Assembly: GCA_045598705.1 (NCBI GenBank)
Contig: JAZLMM010000035.1
Coordinates: 1-47,458 of the forward strand
DNA: 47,458 bases
Origin: Scatonaster sp045598705
GTDB taxonomy: Bacteria > Bacillota > Clostridia > Saccharofermentanales > Saccharofermentanaceae
Reading direction: 5' to 3'
Shown in pieces: positions 25,564 through 34,053 of this stretch. A model generated the notes under the pieces. It did no database searches. It was not told where the DNA came from and saw only the letters and a program-made list of their open reading frames with translations. Every line of letters begins with the position of its first letter. Position 1 is the first letter of the stretch. The translations under genes were made by a program, and so were the position numbers.

Positions 25564-26535
25564 TTATACCATCACGCGGATAATCACATTTACGGCAATC
25601 TGTGCGAGAACGTAGAACATGAGGTAGCTGACGGCCAGCATATTGAAGGTAGCATTGTCACTGAGTGTCAAAGTCTGTCGGATGGAAACAAAGTGGGCGA
25701 TGCCCATGACGACCAACGCGACAAACAGGAGCGTGAATGAGCCACGAGTGCCGAACAGAATGGAGATGAAAATCAGAATATCTGCGAAGCACATGTAGAT
25801 GGAGGAGACAGATACCGTGTCTAGGGCTTTCATGAAAGAGAGCTTACGGTTGGCAAGTCGAGAGATAACGGAGAAACATCCTGCCAGAATGAGCACGCAT
25901 ACCCAAAAAATCAGGAACATGACCACAAATGCCAAAAAACGATGTGACGAGAATAGGTCAGTCTTACCGAATATCAGCGAGATGAGCATGTCTAGGAAAG
26001 GCGAACTGGTTTCGGAGGTAACTAGTACCATGCAAGAAGTTAATGAAGCAAAAAGACTGTTGATGATCAGACATTTGCCAAGATTTACCTTCTGCGGACG
26101 GTTCTGTATGGTGGACACCGGATGCCAGATGTAGGACATGATCGGGTGCAGGAGCTTAGAGAAGGACGGGAAGGCAGACCGGACCTGGGTGATAAACGTT
26201 GAGAAAGTAAATCTCGGTTTGGCCTGGGAAGGATCCTGGTTCCAGACCTGTTTGCCTTCCTTCTTCTTCTGTTCTCTTTCTGCTTTGCGTGCGGCTTTCT
26301 GCGCCTTCTTCTCGGCTTGGGCGGATTGATTACCAGTGGAAGTGGAAGACTGTGCAGCTTGCGCAGATGATGTGGAGGACGTAGGCGATGCGCTCGGCTG
26401 TGAAGAGGTGAATTGTGTCGTTTCTGTTTGCGAAGAGGAGGAGCTTCCTCCGCCGAACTTCACGCTCGAACCACCGCGACAACTACAGCGTTGTCCCGGT
26501 TCTAGCTCTCGGCCACAATAAAAACAAGTCTTCAT
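25564..26535 (-). CDS. Zinc-ribbon, multi-helix membrane protein (Yip1-like)
   Basis: A 323-residue protein. The start at 26535 (AAAGGA upstream) begins MKTCFYCGRELEPGQRCSCRGG, a four-cysteine zinc ribbon. A long Ser/Thr/Gln-rich disordered region and a highly charged KKAQKAARKAEREQKKKEGK stretch follow. About five membrane helices occupy the C-terminal half (CLIINSLFASLTSCMVLV, FLAFVVMFLIFWVCVLILA, MCFADILIFISILFG, FTLLFVALVVMGIAHFV, MLAVSYLMFYVLAQIAVNVII). The helix layout resembles the Yip1 domain. A conceptually similar protein (MKTCRFC start, disordered linker, helices) lies at 40478. Function unknown. Confidence 0.75.
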   Translation of the reverse strand: MKTCFYCGRELEPGQRCSCRGGSSVKFGGGSSSSSQTETTQFTSSQPSASPTSSTSSAQAAQSSTSTGNQSAQAEKKAQKAARKAEREQKKKEGKQVWNQDPSQAKPRFTFSTFITQVRSAFPSFSKLLHPIMSYIWHPVSTIQNRPQKVNLGKCLIINSLFASLTSCMVLVTSETSSPFLDMLISLIFGKTDLFSSHRFLAFVVMFLIFWVCVLILAGCFSVISRLANRKLSFMKALDTVSVSSIYMCFADILIFISILFGTRGSFTLLFVALVVMGIAHFVSIRQTLTLSDNATFNMLAVSYLMFYVLAQIAVNVIIRVMV

Positions 26536-26669
26536 AATGGTATTCCTTTCGAGTGCCCTTAAGAAAGCCTTTTCCAAAACAGATATTCTGCCAGAAATCC
26601 GCGGAAATTACAATGTTTCGCATCTTGTTCACTCTCGTAATTCGAAGAAATAGATGGATACAGATTTCA

Positions 26670-26699
26670 TTGTACGGACCCTGACACATTATGTATAAT
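26670..26699 (+). promoter_or_regulatory. Promoter of plsC
   Basis: TTGTAC (26670-26675), 18 nt, perfect TATAAT (26694-26699). The leader to the ATG at 26802 is about 95 nt and shows no strong structure. Confidence 0.6.
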
Positions 26700-26801
26700 A
26701 CTGAATAGATGTTATGAATTTGTGTCGGATTGAAGTATTTTTTACCAACACGATGCTATTTTTGAGTGTTTTGATCGCTATTATTCTGCGAAGGTGGACG
26801 C

Positions 26802-28151
26802 ATGAGTACGAAGGAGAATTTGAATCCGGCAAAAGCACCCCAATCCCGTGGTGATCGTTCATCTGACGGACAGTCGGACTATGGTCGAAAACCAAGTTTC
26901 TTCTGGTACAAGATCTTCGGATGCGGGCTTCTCATTACCGCAACGAGATTGCTGTTCCGCATGAAAATCCGAACGGATAAGCAAATCAAGAAACTAGAAG
27001 GACCACTGGTGCTGGTCGGGAATCATCCATCGTTTATCGACCCAGTCATCATGGGCGCGACTGTCTATGGAAGGCCAATCAACTTCGTGGCAGGAGCTTT
27101 CCTATTTCGTAGGAAAATCGTCGGGCATGTGCTGACAAAGGGCGGATGTATCCCCAAAGCACAATATCGTAATGACCTTCGAACTGTGCGGGCAATGTTC
27201 AAGGTGATGAACCGTGGGGGCGTACTGGGTATTTTCCCGGAGGCGACTCGACTAGTAGATGGCCATTCGATCCCCTTTGAACCAGGTCTTGCAACACTGG
27301 TAAAAAGAAGTGGTGCGAACGTTGCTTTTCTTCAGACACATGGCGCATACATGACGTGGCCACGTTGGTCGGAAAGTTCATGGCGAAGAGGGCGAATCAT
27401 GGCGGAGTATACCAGAGTCATGACGAAAGAAGAGATTGCGGGCATGTCTGTACAACAACTGCAGGATGAGATGGTCCGCACCATGGCGTTTAATGAGTAC
27501 GATTATTTCCGCGAACACCCACAAGTCTTCCGATCCAAGGCCCCCGCCGCTGGGGTGCAAAATGTGGCATGCATTTGTCCAAAGTGCGAGGGTATCAACA
27601 CCATGCGGTCAGATGGACATGACCTTACTTGTGCGGCATGCGGAAATCACGTAAAGATGAACCAATACGGCTTCTTCGAACCAGCAACCTCGGAAGACAA
27701 GTGTTTCGAGGACCTCCACCAGTGGAATGAATGGGAGAAGGAGATTTACGCGCGTGAGATTCGAAAACCTAGGTACATGTTGGAGGAGAACGTAATCGTA
27801 CATCAAGCTTTGGGCGAATACGACCATGCGAAAACTGGAAGCGGGAAGATTACAATCTGCGATGGTGTGCTGACTTTCGAAGGGAAATTATGTAAGCCGG
27901 AGGAAGGCATTGTCTATCGCCACGGCAAGGTACTTCATGCACATCGCAAGCGTGATATCGAGTCTATCGTTCAACCGGTCACGATGACTTTTCAGGCCAA
28001 GAAACTGAAAGGCGTTGTCTACGATTTAGGTGAGCGAATCGAGCTCTATGATTCAGACGGGCAACTTATCTATCTGTACCCAGAGAACCCGCAACGAATC
28101 CATGAGATCTGCGGAATCCTGGCTGCCATGCGAAGTAATGAGATACAATGA
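26802..28151 (+). CDS. plsC: PlsC-type 1-acylglycerol-3-phosphate acyltransferase with zinc-ribbon C-terminal extension
   Basis: A 449-residue protein. The first 240 residues are a PlsC/LPLAT acyltransferase, which acylates lysophosphatidate in phospholipid synthesis. The HX4D motif is NHPSFID (His75, Asp80), and GIFPEATR (Glu147) is the second block, with Ala where Gly is usual. From about residue 255 the protein continues well past the normal end of the family. VACICPKCEGINTMRSDGHDLTCAACGNHVKM is a zinc ribbon with two CxxC knuckles, and a beta-rich domain follows (IVHQALGEYDHAKTGSGKITICDG...YDLGERIELYDSDGQLIYLYP). AAGGTGG precedes the ATG. The tail may regulate the enzyme or bind a partner; that is inference. 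It stands alone as a transcript. Confidence 0.88.
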   Translation: MSTKENLNPAKAPQSRGDRSSDGQSDYGRKPSFFWYKIFGCGLLITATRLLFRMKIRTDKQIKKLEGPLVLVGNHPSFIDPVIMGATVYGRPINFVAGAFLFRRKIVGHVLTKGGCIPKAQYRNDLRTVRAMFKVMNRGGVLGIFPEATRLVDGHSIPFEPGLATLVKRSGANVAFLQTHGAYMTWPRWSESSWRRGRIMAEYTRVMTKEEIAGMSVQQLQDEMVRTMAFNEYDYFREHPQVFRSKAPAAGVQNVACICPKCEGINTMRSDGHDLTCAACGNHVKMNQYGFFEPATSEDKCFEDLHQWNEWEKEIYAREIRKPRYMLEENVIVHQALGEYDHAKTGSGKITICDGVLTFEGKLCKPEEGIVYRHGKVLHAHRKRDIESIVQPVTMTFQAKKLKGVVYDLGERIELYDSDGQLIYLYPENPQRIHEICGILAAMRSNEIQ

Positions 28152-28175
28152 CCTTGCTGCCCACCATTGCCTAAC

Positions 28176-29222
28176 TTATAAGTAATTGCGGTCGATCTCT
28201 TCCAGGATCAATGCCACATTCTCATCTGAATATTCGATTTCTGACGAGAACATGCGGACGAGTTCAATCTGATCCGCCAAGGTGAAAGATGAAGTCTCGC
28301 GATAGTGAGCGGCTCCCATCCACTCAATGACGGAAACAGCAAGCACACAGAACAGAACACGCACATTCATTTCGTCCGACAAGGTATTGAGGTGTCGGAA
28401 CAGGAAGTATTCCAGAAGATGGATATATTCCTCCGTTCGACCTTGGTTATACATGTAATTTCGGAAAGCAAACAGGATGTCATGGTCCTGACCGTCTTGG
28501 GGGAACGATGGATCGATCGTTTCTTGCACGGTTTGATCACCCAGATTCTGGTTGGTAGCATCACTTACTCGGATGAGGCGTGTCAGCTCGTCATCCCAAG
28601 ACGTGTCGAGGCGTTCCAGAGTTAGCAGGAATGTGCCTATTTTACATGGATCGATAGTAGGCAATGGGACTTCTACGGCCTCGCAAATCTGGTTCACGCG
28701 CAGGGTCCAATGGGTACGCGTGTTGGCAAGAATTTGGAAGAGCATGTCGCGAGAAGTGAAGAATTGAGATTCTTCTTGGGTGTTCTTTTCCAGTGTTGCG
28801 ACTGAATCTAGGGGAATGAGTCGAAATGGTGTCTGTTGGGTGAGCACGATTCGTGCGGCTTCTTCACAACAGAGACCGAGACCGAGTTCAACGCGGTTGG
28901 AATAGAAGTTGCGGAACCGTGGGTGATCCGTGCAGATGTCACAGAGTGAAGATTCACCGTACGCCAAGATGAGTTCACATAGGTTCTTCTCCGTGAGGAA
29001 AGGGCAACGCTCGGCGTCGCCTTCAAGAATGAAGTGCGCGGTGCCATCGTCTTCAATCTGGATGCATCGACGAAGCTTCTCACCCAAGGGACCTTCTACT
29101 TTCTGAAAGCGAGATAGAGAGTCTTCGTCCACGTCGATCTCCCAACCGATACAGCAGCTGTGTTGACACTGGTCGGCCGTGCAATGAAATTGCGAATAGT
29201 AATCAGGAACGAGAACGAACAT
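28176..29222 (-). CDS. FliB-like (flagellin lysine-N-methylase) cysteine-rich protein
   Basis: A 348-residue protein beginning MFVLVPDYYSQFHC, followed by TADQCQHSCCIGWEIDVDEDSL. This cysteine pattern, and then ERCPFLTEKNLCELILAYGESSLCDICTDHPRFRNFY, is characteristic of proteins annotated as flagellin lysine-N-methylase (FliB/YkgJ-related, possible Fe-S ligands). The start at 29222 has AAGGTG upstream and matches the family start. A longer frame reaches ATG 29318 (also with AAAGGA), which would add 32 residues. No flagellin or chemotaxis gene lies in the window, so the true substrate is open; many non-motile Clostridia carry such a gene. The C-terminal half is helical and unremarkable. Confidence 0.75.
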   Translation of the reverse strand: MFVLVPDYYSQFHCTADQCQHSCCIGWEIDVDEDSLSRFQKVEGPLGEKLRRCIQIEDDGTAHFILEGDAERCPFLTEKNLCELILAYGESSLCDICTDHPRFRNFYSNRVELGLGLCCEEAARIVLTQQTPFRLIPLDSVATLEKNTQEESQFFTSRDMLFQILANTRTHWTLRVNQICEAVEVPLPTIDPCKIGTFLLTLERLDTSWDDELTRLIRVSDATNQNLGDQTVQETIDPSFPQDGQDHDILFAFRNYMYNQGRTEEYIHLLEYFLFRHLNTLSDEMNVRVLFCVLAVSVIEWMGAAHYRETSSFTLADQIELVRMFSSEIEYSDENVALILEEIDRNYL

Positions 29223-29345
29223 AGGGCACCTTACGCGTTTTTCTTCATTATACACTTTCGCATGGAAAAATACTGGCGTCAGCGGCCGAGGCAAATCTTC
29301 TTTGTCGAACGGAGCCATTTTATCCTTTATAAGTGAAAAATGAAA

Positions 29346-29374
29346 TTGAAACACGGCGGATTTGTTTGTATAAT
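29346..29374 (+). promoter_or_regulatory. Strong sigma-A promoter of the Pgk-TpiA gene
   Basis: TTGAAA (29346-29351), 17 nt, TATAAT (29369-29374). The leader is about 40 nt, with AAGGAG at 29406-29411. Confidence 0.8.
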
Positions 29375-29421
29375 AGTAGGGCTTGGAAAACAAGTAATTT
29401 TGCTCAAGGAGTGTGAACACT

Positions 29422-31374
29422 ATGGCTATGGTTCAGAAGAAGAATGTCGAAGACTTAAATGTTTCCGGCAAAAGAGTAATTGTTCGCGTGGACTTCAACG
29501 TACCGCTCGACAAGAAAACAGGTGAAATTACAGACGATAAGAGAATCAAGGGAGCTCTCCCGACGATTAAATATCTCGTAGATAATAATGCGAAGGTTAT
29601 CCTCGTTTCCCACTTGGGTCGCCCGAAGAATGGACCAGAAGCTGCTTTCTCCATGAAGCCGGCTGCTGATCGTCTCGCTGAGCTCATTGGTAAGCCGGTT
29701 ACACTGGCTGCTGATGTCATCGGTGAGGATGCAAAGGCTAAGGCCGCTGCCCTCAAGGAAGGCGAGATCCTGATGCTGGAGAACGTTCGCTTCCACAAAG
29801 AAGAGACAAAGAATGATCCGAAGTTCGCAGCTGAGCTCGCTTCCATGGCTGACCTCTATGTCAACGATGCTTTCGGTACAGCTCACCGTGCACATGCTTC
29901 TACAGCTGGTCTTGCAAACTTCCTGCCGTCTGCTTCCGGTTACCTCATCGAGAAGGAGATCAAGTTCATCGGTGGTGCTCTGGCTGATCCGAAGCGTCCG
30001 TTCGTTGCAATCCTCGGCGGTGCTAAGGTTTCCGATAAGATCGGTGTTATTACAAACCTGATGGATAAGGCTGATACAATCATCATCGGTGGTGGTATGG
30101 CTTACACATTTATCGCTGCTCAGGGCGGTTCCATTGGTAACTCCCTCTTCGAGGCTGATAAAGTAGATCTGGCCAAAGAACTCCTCGCTAAGGCTGAGGA
30201 GAAGGGCGTGAAGCTCCTCCTGCCGGAAGATACAGTTGTTGCAGATAACTTTGCAGCAGATGCCAACAGCCAGATCGTTCCGACCATGGCTATCCCGGAT
30301 GGTTGGGAAGGTCTTGACATCGGACCGAAGACCATCGAGAAGTTCTCCGCTGAGATCAAGAACGCAAAGACCATCATCTGGAATGGTCCTGCAGGCGTAT
30401 TCGAGTTCGAGAAGTTCGCAGTTGGTACCAAGGCTTTGGCTCAGGCTATTGCTGAGGCAGATGCAATCTCCATCATCGGTGGTGGTGACTCCGCAGCTGC
30501 AATTGAGAAGCTTGGCTTCGCAGATAAGGTTACACACATCTCCACAGGTGGTGGTGCTTCCCTCGAGTTCATCGAAGGTAAGGTTCTCCCAGGTATCGAT
30601 TGCCTGAACGATAAGGAAATCGGCAGAACATTTGCTGCTGGTAACTGGAAGATGAACTGCGGTATCCCGGCAGATGCAGTGAAGCTCATCGAAGAACTGA
30701 AGCCACTCGTGAAGGACGCGACAGCAAAGATTGCGCTCGGCGTTCCGGCTACTGCTCTTGCTGCTGCTGTTGAAGCAACTGCTTACACAAACATCAAGAT
30801 CGCTGCACAGAACTGCCACTTCGAAGAGAAGGGTGCTTTTACCGGCGAGATCTCTCCGCTCTGGCTTGCTAAGATGGGCGTAACATACTGCATCATCGGT
30901 CACTCCGAGCGTCGTGAATACAACGCTGAGACAGACGAGACAGTCAACAAGAAGGCACTGGCTCTTCTGAAGTACGGCGTGAAGCCAATCATCTGCTGCG
31001 GTGAGTCCTTGGCTCAGCGTGAAGCAGGCGAGACATTCGACTGGATTAAGGGCCAGATTGTAGGCGCTTTCAAGGATATCCCGGCTGACAAGCTCTGCCA
31101 GATCACGATCGCTTACGAGCCAATCTGGGCAATCGGCACAGGCAAGACCGCGACCGACGAGCAGGCTGAGGAAGTTTGCGCATTCATCCGTGGCGTTATC
31201 GCTGAGCTCTACTGCGACAAGTGCGCGGCTGCAATGACCATCCAGTATGGTGGATCCTGCAACGCTAAGAATGCAGAAGGCCTCTTCGCTCAGAAGGACA
31301 TCAACGGCGGTCTCGTTGGTGGTGCTTCCCTCAAGGCTCCGGACTTCGCAGTTATCTGCAACGCGGGTAAGTAA
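29422..31374 (+). CDS. pgk/tpiA: Fused phosphoglycerate kinase-triosephosphate isomerase
   Basis: A single 650-residue frame encoding two glycolytic enzymes. Residues 1 to about 397 are a complete Pgk: RVDFNVPLDKK near the start, the nucleotide-binding GGGDSAAAIEKLG and STGGGASLEFIEGKVLPGI. After a short linker (DCLNDKEIGRTF), TpiA starts at AAGNWKMN, with Asn408 and Lys410 as substrate ligands, His494 in IIGHSERRE and the catalytic Glu566 in AYEPIWAIGTGK. TpiA ends with GGASLKAPDFAVICNAGK. There is no stop, ribosome site or ATG before GNWKMN, so the isomerase cannot be started separately. The ATG at 29422 is 10 nt from AAGGAG; a GTG at 29413 is too close. Codon use is strongly biased, as for highly expressed genes. 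Pgk-Tpi fusions are known in Thermotoga. Confidence 0.97.
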   Translation: MAMVQKKNVEDLNVSGKRVIVRVDFNVPLDKKTGEITDDKRIKGALPTIKYLVDNNAKVILVSHLGRPKNGPEAAFSMKPAADRLAELIGKPVTLAADVIGEDAKAKAAALKEGEILMLENVRFHKEETKNDPKFAAELASMADLYVNDAFGTAHRAHASTAGLANFLPSASGYLIEKEIKFIGGALADPKRPFVAILGGAKVSDKIGVITNLMDKADTIIIGGGMAYTFIAAQGGSIGNSLFEADKVDLAKELLAKAEEKGVKLLLPEDTVVADNFAADANSQIVPTMAIPDGWEGLDIGPKTIEKFSAEIKNAKTIIWNGPAGVFEFEKFAVGTKALAQAIAEADAISIIGGGDSAAAIEKLGFADKVTHISTGGGASLEFIEGKVLPGIDCLNDKEIGRTFAAGNWKMNCGIPADAVKLIEELKPLVKDATAKIALGVPATALAAAVEATAYTNIKIAAQNCHFEEKGAFTGEISPLWLAKMGVTYCIIGHSERREYNAETDETVNKKALALLKYGVKPIICCGESLAQREAGETFDWIKGQIVGAFKDIPADKLCQITIAYEPIWAIGTGKTATDEQAEEVCAFIRGVIAELYCDKCAAAMTIQYGGSCNAKNAEGLFAQKDINGGLVGGASLKAPDFAVICNAGK

Positions 31375-31415
31375 TTCTTCCCAACGGGAACCTGAACGTA
31401 AATCAGTAAGTCAAG

Positions 31416-31459
31416 AGGATGTCCAAGAAGTGAATCAATCACTTCGCGGACATCCTTTT
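31416..31459 (+). terminator. Terminator of the Pgk-TpiA gene
   Basis: AGGATGTCC (31416-31424) pairs with GGACATCCT (31448-31456). Inside, GAAGTGA (31427-31433) pairs with TCACTTC (31439-31445). TTTT follows. Confidence 0.9.
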
Positions 31460-31518
31460 ACATACCTAGAAGAAAAATCGAATCTTTAGTTTTTTCTTTA
31501 ATATTTCTTAATAATAAT

Positions 31519-31547
31519 TTGACTACTAGCATGTATTCTATAACTAT
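31519..31547 (+). promoter_or_regulatory. Possible promoter for the membrane-protein pair
   Basis: TTGACT (31519-31524) is followed after 16 nt by TAACTA/TAACTAT. The -10 is imperfect. The -35 overlaps an upstream in-frame start codon, which supports the later ATG at 31576 as the true start. Confidence 0.4.
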
Positions 31548-31575
31548 AGAATTCTCAGTCTGGGAGGGGTTGGAC

Positions 31576-32253
31576 ATGGGTGATACGTTTTCAAATCCAA
31601 TGAAGAAGATTTCTATTATTCTCTTCGTGGTGAATCTATTGTTGGTGATTTATCTAATTGGCTTGCCGGAATCCTACACAAACGCTGAGGAATTCCATGA
31701 AATCAGAGCGTATCCGACCCTATACACACCGAGAACAGACATGACTGTGAAGGATACGCAGGGGAAAGACGTATTGTTGACGTCGTCTTCCGCACTGGCC
31801 CGCGTTGACGAAGTGGATATGTCTTTAGAATCACACCACACAGGTGAACCGATACCAGATTGTCTGGTATGCGTATATTCGTACGAGGATGCTGCCGTAA
31901 GCGTGAACTTGAATATGTCTAGCAGGGAATTGGCAGATGAAACGAGATTCCAGCGCCGTGAGGACTTGGAGGAAATCACAAGGAGAAATGTACGCGCTAG
32001 GGAAGATGAGGAGTTTGACACATACATGCTCCATGCGAGACTGTGGTTCCTGTTCCCCCAGGAGCAACCAGTGAATTTCTACAAGTTTCTTGGCCTTGCT
32101 CTCGTTATCATGCTAAGCTTCGATTTTATCATCGCGTGGCTTTTCTTCCGAAAAAAAGCCTATGTAAAGTTGAATGTCTTGTTTGCAATTCTGATTCTGT
32201 GCAAGGTTGCATTGATGATTCAAAGACTCGCATTTCCTTCATTCTGCTTGTAA
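31576..32253 (+). CDS. Membrane protein of unknown function, paralogue A
   Basis: A 225-residue protein. ATG 31576 follows GGAGGGG. An N-terminal membrane helix (ISIILFVVNLLLVIYLIG) is followed by an extracellular beta-rich part (YPTLYTPRTDMTVKDTQGKDVLLTSSSALARVDEVD) and a charged helix (RREDLEEITRRNVRAREDEEF). Two C-terminal helices close the protein (FLGLALVIMLSFDFIIAWLFF, VLFAILILCKVALMI). The neighbour at 32288 has the same plan and matching segments: 'Y(T/S)P..(D/N)(M/I)TV.(D/T).(Q/D)GK(D/S)V.LT(S/T)SS' in both. The pair therefore arose by duplication. The family is not recognised. Confidence 0.65.
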   Translation: MGDTFSNPMKKISIILFVVNLLLVIYLIGLPESYTNAEEFHEIRAYPTLYTPRTDMTVKDTQGKDVLLTSSSALARVDEVDMSLESHHTGEPIPDCLVCVYSYEDAAVSVNLNMSSRELADETRFQRREDLEEITRRNVRAREDEEFDTYMLHARLWFLFPQEQPVNFYKFLGLALVIMLSFDFIIAWLFFRKKAYVKLNVLFAILILCKVALMIQRLAFPSFCL

Positions 32254-32287
32254 TGAGCGTACTTTCGTTTCTCAAGGAGGCTTGGAT

Positions 32288-32911
32288 ATGAGTGATAGCA
32301 AAGAGAAGAATATGAAGAAATTGAGTATATGGTTTGGGGTCATTACATCGATTCTCGTTTCGTGGGCAGTTGGCGTAGCATTGATGAAGTTATCCAATCA
32401 TCCCATTCCCTTCGAAATGAAGGAACCTAGTTCTATCACCAGAACGGTATATTCTCCTTGTTCGAATATAACGGTAACTACTGTAGATGGGAAGTCCGTC
32501 ACCCTGACCACATCGTCTCGACTTTGTATTTCGTCTTTTGATCAGGAACAGGGTGACGTATACTTTGTGGTGGATCTTGATACTTCTAATAAGTTTAGTT
32601 TTCCTAATAGAGAGCTTAAAGATACAAATCGATTTGTGACTTCGGAAGAGTTGATCACAACCGAGAAGGAGATAGAGAAGGCTAGGCGTGAAGCGGAGGA
32701 GCGATATAACGCGAAAGTGAACAAGCGTGTGTATAGATGCAGATGGTGGATTCTGTGTGAGCCAATACTCCTCATGTTCACACTTCCTGTAGGGGTAGCG
32801 CTTCTTCTGATTGGATACGAGCTTGGCAAGAGAGATTTGTACTGGTGGATACTTGGAAGTTCATCTCTTCTGTCGATCCTCTGTTTGTGCGAGATTATCT
32901 TCATTCAGTAG
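32288..32911 (+). CDS. Membrane protein of unknown function, paralogue B
   Basis: A 207-residue paralogue of the preceding gene. AAGGAGG is 7 nt from ATG 32288, while a TTG at 32282 is too close. The layout is an N-terminal helix (LSIWFGVITSILVSWAVGVAL), an extracellular stretch (TRTVYSPCSNITVTTVDGKSVTLTTSSRL), a charged helix (LITTEKEIEKARREAEERYN) and two C-terminal helices (ILLMFTLPVGVALLLIGYEL, WILGSSSLLSILCLCEIIFI). It starts 34 bp after its paralogue, so the two are one transcript. The function is unknown. The conserved part is the outward-facing domain, which may bind a surface ligand or another membrane protein. Confidence 0.65.
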   Translation: MSDSKEKNMKKLSIWFGVITSILVSWAVGVALMKLSNHPIPFEMKEPSSITRTVYSPCSNITVTTVDGKSVTLTTSSRLCISSFDQEQGDVYFVVDLDTSNKFSFPNRELKDTNRFVTSEELITTEKEIEKARREAEERYNAKVNKRVYRCRWWILCEPILLMFTLPVGVALLLIGYELGKRDLYWWILGSSSLLSILCLCEIIFIQ

Positions 32912-33086
32912 GCGAGGGTAAATTGGATCGAACACGAAAAGATTGAGTCGACTGCCGGGGATTATCGAAGGAATATGAGAAGAAGTTGACGATGGTCGGA
33001 ACGTGGTATAAACGTGATATAATAATACTACTATATGCGTACTGATATATCCGCGTGGCGGGTGCAAATGAGAAAGGAATGACACG

Positions 33087-33815
33087 ATGGGCTTTTGGGA
33101 TTTCATTTATTCGTTTGGTATTATTCTCTCTTTGATTATGATGGTGGTCAGCTTGATCATCAGCGCGAGATGCAATTCTGCGTTCAAAAAATACAGCAAG
33201 GTAGCGGTCAGCAATGGTCTGACTGGTGCGATGGCGGCACAGTACATCCTTCAGGCTTATGGTGTGACGGATGTAAGCATCCAGCACATCAGCGGTGACC
33301 TAACAGACAACTATTCTCCGAAGGATAAGACACTGAATCTTTCTGATTCGGTGTACAACACGGCCTCGGTCGCAGCCGTAGGTGTTGCGGCACATGAGTG
33401 CGGTCATGCGATCCAGCACAATATTGGCTTCATGCCGAACAAGATCCGTTCCCTCTTGGTGCCATTTGCCAATATTGGTTCCCGACTTGGGCCATATGTT
33501 GCCATTATCGGTGCTGCAATGATGGGATACTTGAATAGCAACTATTCAGGCAACGCACTCGGATCAACGATCTTCTGGGTGGGTATCCTCATGTTCACTT
33601 TTGCCGTGCTGTTCTATCTGGTGACACTTCCGGTCGAACTCGATGCTTCCCGCCGTGCACTGAAGATCCTAGAAGGTAACGGATTGCTTCAGGGACAGGA
33701 AATGAAGGGTGCAAGAAGTGTTCTTTCTGCAGCAGCCATGACCTACGTGGCCGCAGCGGCTTCCGCAATCCTGACACTGCTCCGCCTGATCTCTTACGGC
33801 AAGCGTAGAAACTGA
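33087..33815 (+). CDS. YugP-type membrane zinc metallopeptidase
   Basis: A 242-residue membrane protein of the neutral zinc metallopeptidase family related to Bacillus YugP. An N-terminal helix (FIYSFGIILSLIMMVVSLII) is followed by GLTGAMAAQYILQAYGVTDVSI, DNYSPKDKTLNLSDSVYNTASVAAVGVAAHECGHAIQ in the usual family order. The zinc motif HECGH lies at residues 103-107. Three further helices follow (LLVPFANIGSRLGPYVAII, STIFWVGILMFTFAVLFYLVTL, AAMTYVAAAASAILTLL). Glu in PVELDASRRAL may be the third ligand. AAAGGA is 7 nt before the ATG. It is transcribed alone and ends in a terminator. Substrates are unknown for this family. Confidence 0.92.
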   Translation: MGFWDFIYSFGIILSLIMMVVSLIISARCNSAFKKYSKVAVSNGLTGAMAAQYILQAYGVTDVSIQHISGDLTDNYSPKDKTLNLSDSVYNTASVAAVGVAAHECGHAIQHNIGFMPNKIRSLLVPFANIGSRLGPYVAIIGAAMMGYLNSNYSGNALGSTIFWVGILMFTFAVLFYLVTLPVELDASRRALKILEGNGLLQGQEMKGARSVLSAAAMTYVAAAASAILTLLRLISYGKRRN

Positions 33816-33847
33816 TTCTGGATTGAATCGAAATTGTTGGAATAATG

Positions 33848-33892
33848 AGGGCTGTCTTCCGAAGTGGTGAATCACTTCGAGGCGGCCCTTCT
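33848..33892 (+). terminator. Terminator of the metallopeptidase gene
   Basis: AGGGC (33848-33852) pairs with GCCCT (33885-33889), and the inner CGAAGTG pairs with CACTTCG around a GTGAAT loop. TTCTTCTTT follows. Confidence 0.7.
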
Positions 33893-33920
33893 TCTTTGGA
33901 GGAAAAGCCGATCGGAAGAA

Positions 33921-33993
33921 ACGAACGAACTGTCGGTTATGGTCACTTTATTTTCTAAAAAATGGCAACTACTCATATAAAATATAGATTTAC
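33921..33993 (+). promoter_or_regulatory. Adhesin promoter module: near-palindromic box, 27-nt gap, conserved core
   Basis: ACGAACGAACTGTCGGT (33921-33937) is followed after 27 nt by GCAACTACTCATATA (33965-33979), then AAATATA and GATTTAC (33987-33993). The same box, inverted, the same gap and 26 of 29 core bases occur upstream of the sortase gene (39101-39028). TATAAA at 33976-33981 may be the -10. No good -35 is seen, so an activator at the box or an alternative sigma factor is likely. The leader before the ATG at 34054 is about 65 nt. Confidence 0.75.
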
Positions 33994-34053
33994 ATTTCTC
34001 TTCGCAAGTAAGATACGAACACATTCGAAAAATACTTAAAGGAGAGAACGACC

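Noticed and set aside
29223..29420. N-terminal extension of the FliB-like protein
   Set aside because: The family begins at the segment starting at 29222. The extension overlaps the promoter of the neighbouring gene and has no family match, although ATG 29318 has a fair ribosome site.
29455..30903. 482-codon open frame on the minus strand
   Set aside because: It lies opposite the highly biased Pgk-TpiA gene and does not resemble any protein family.
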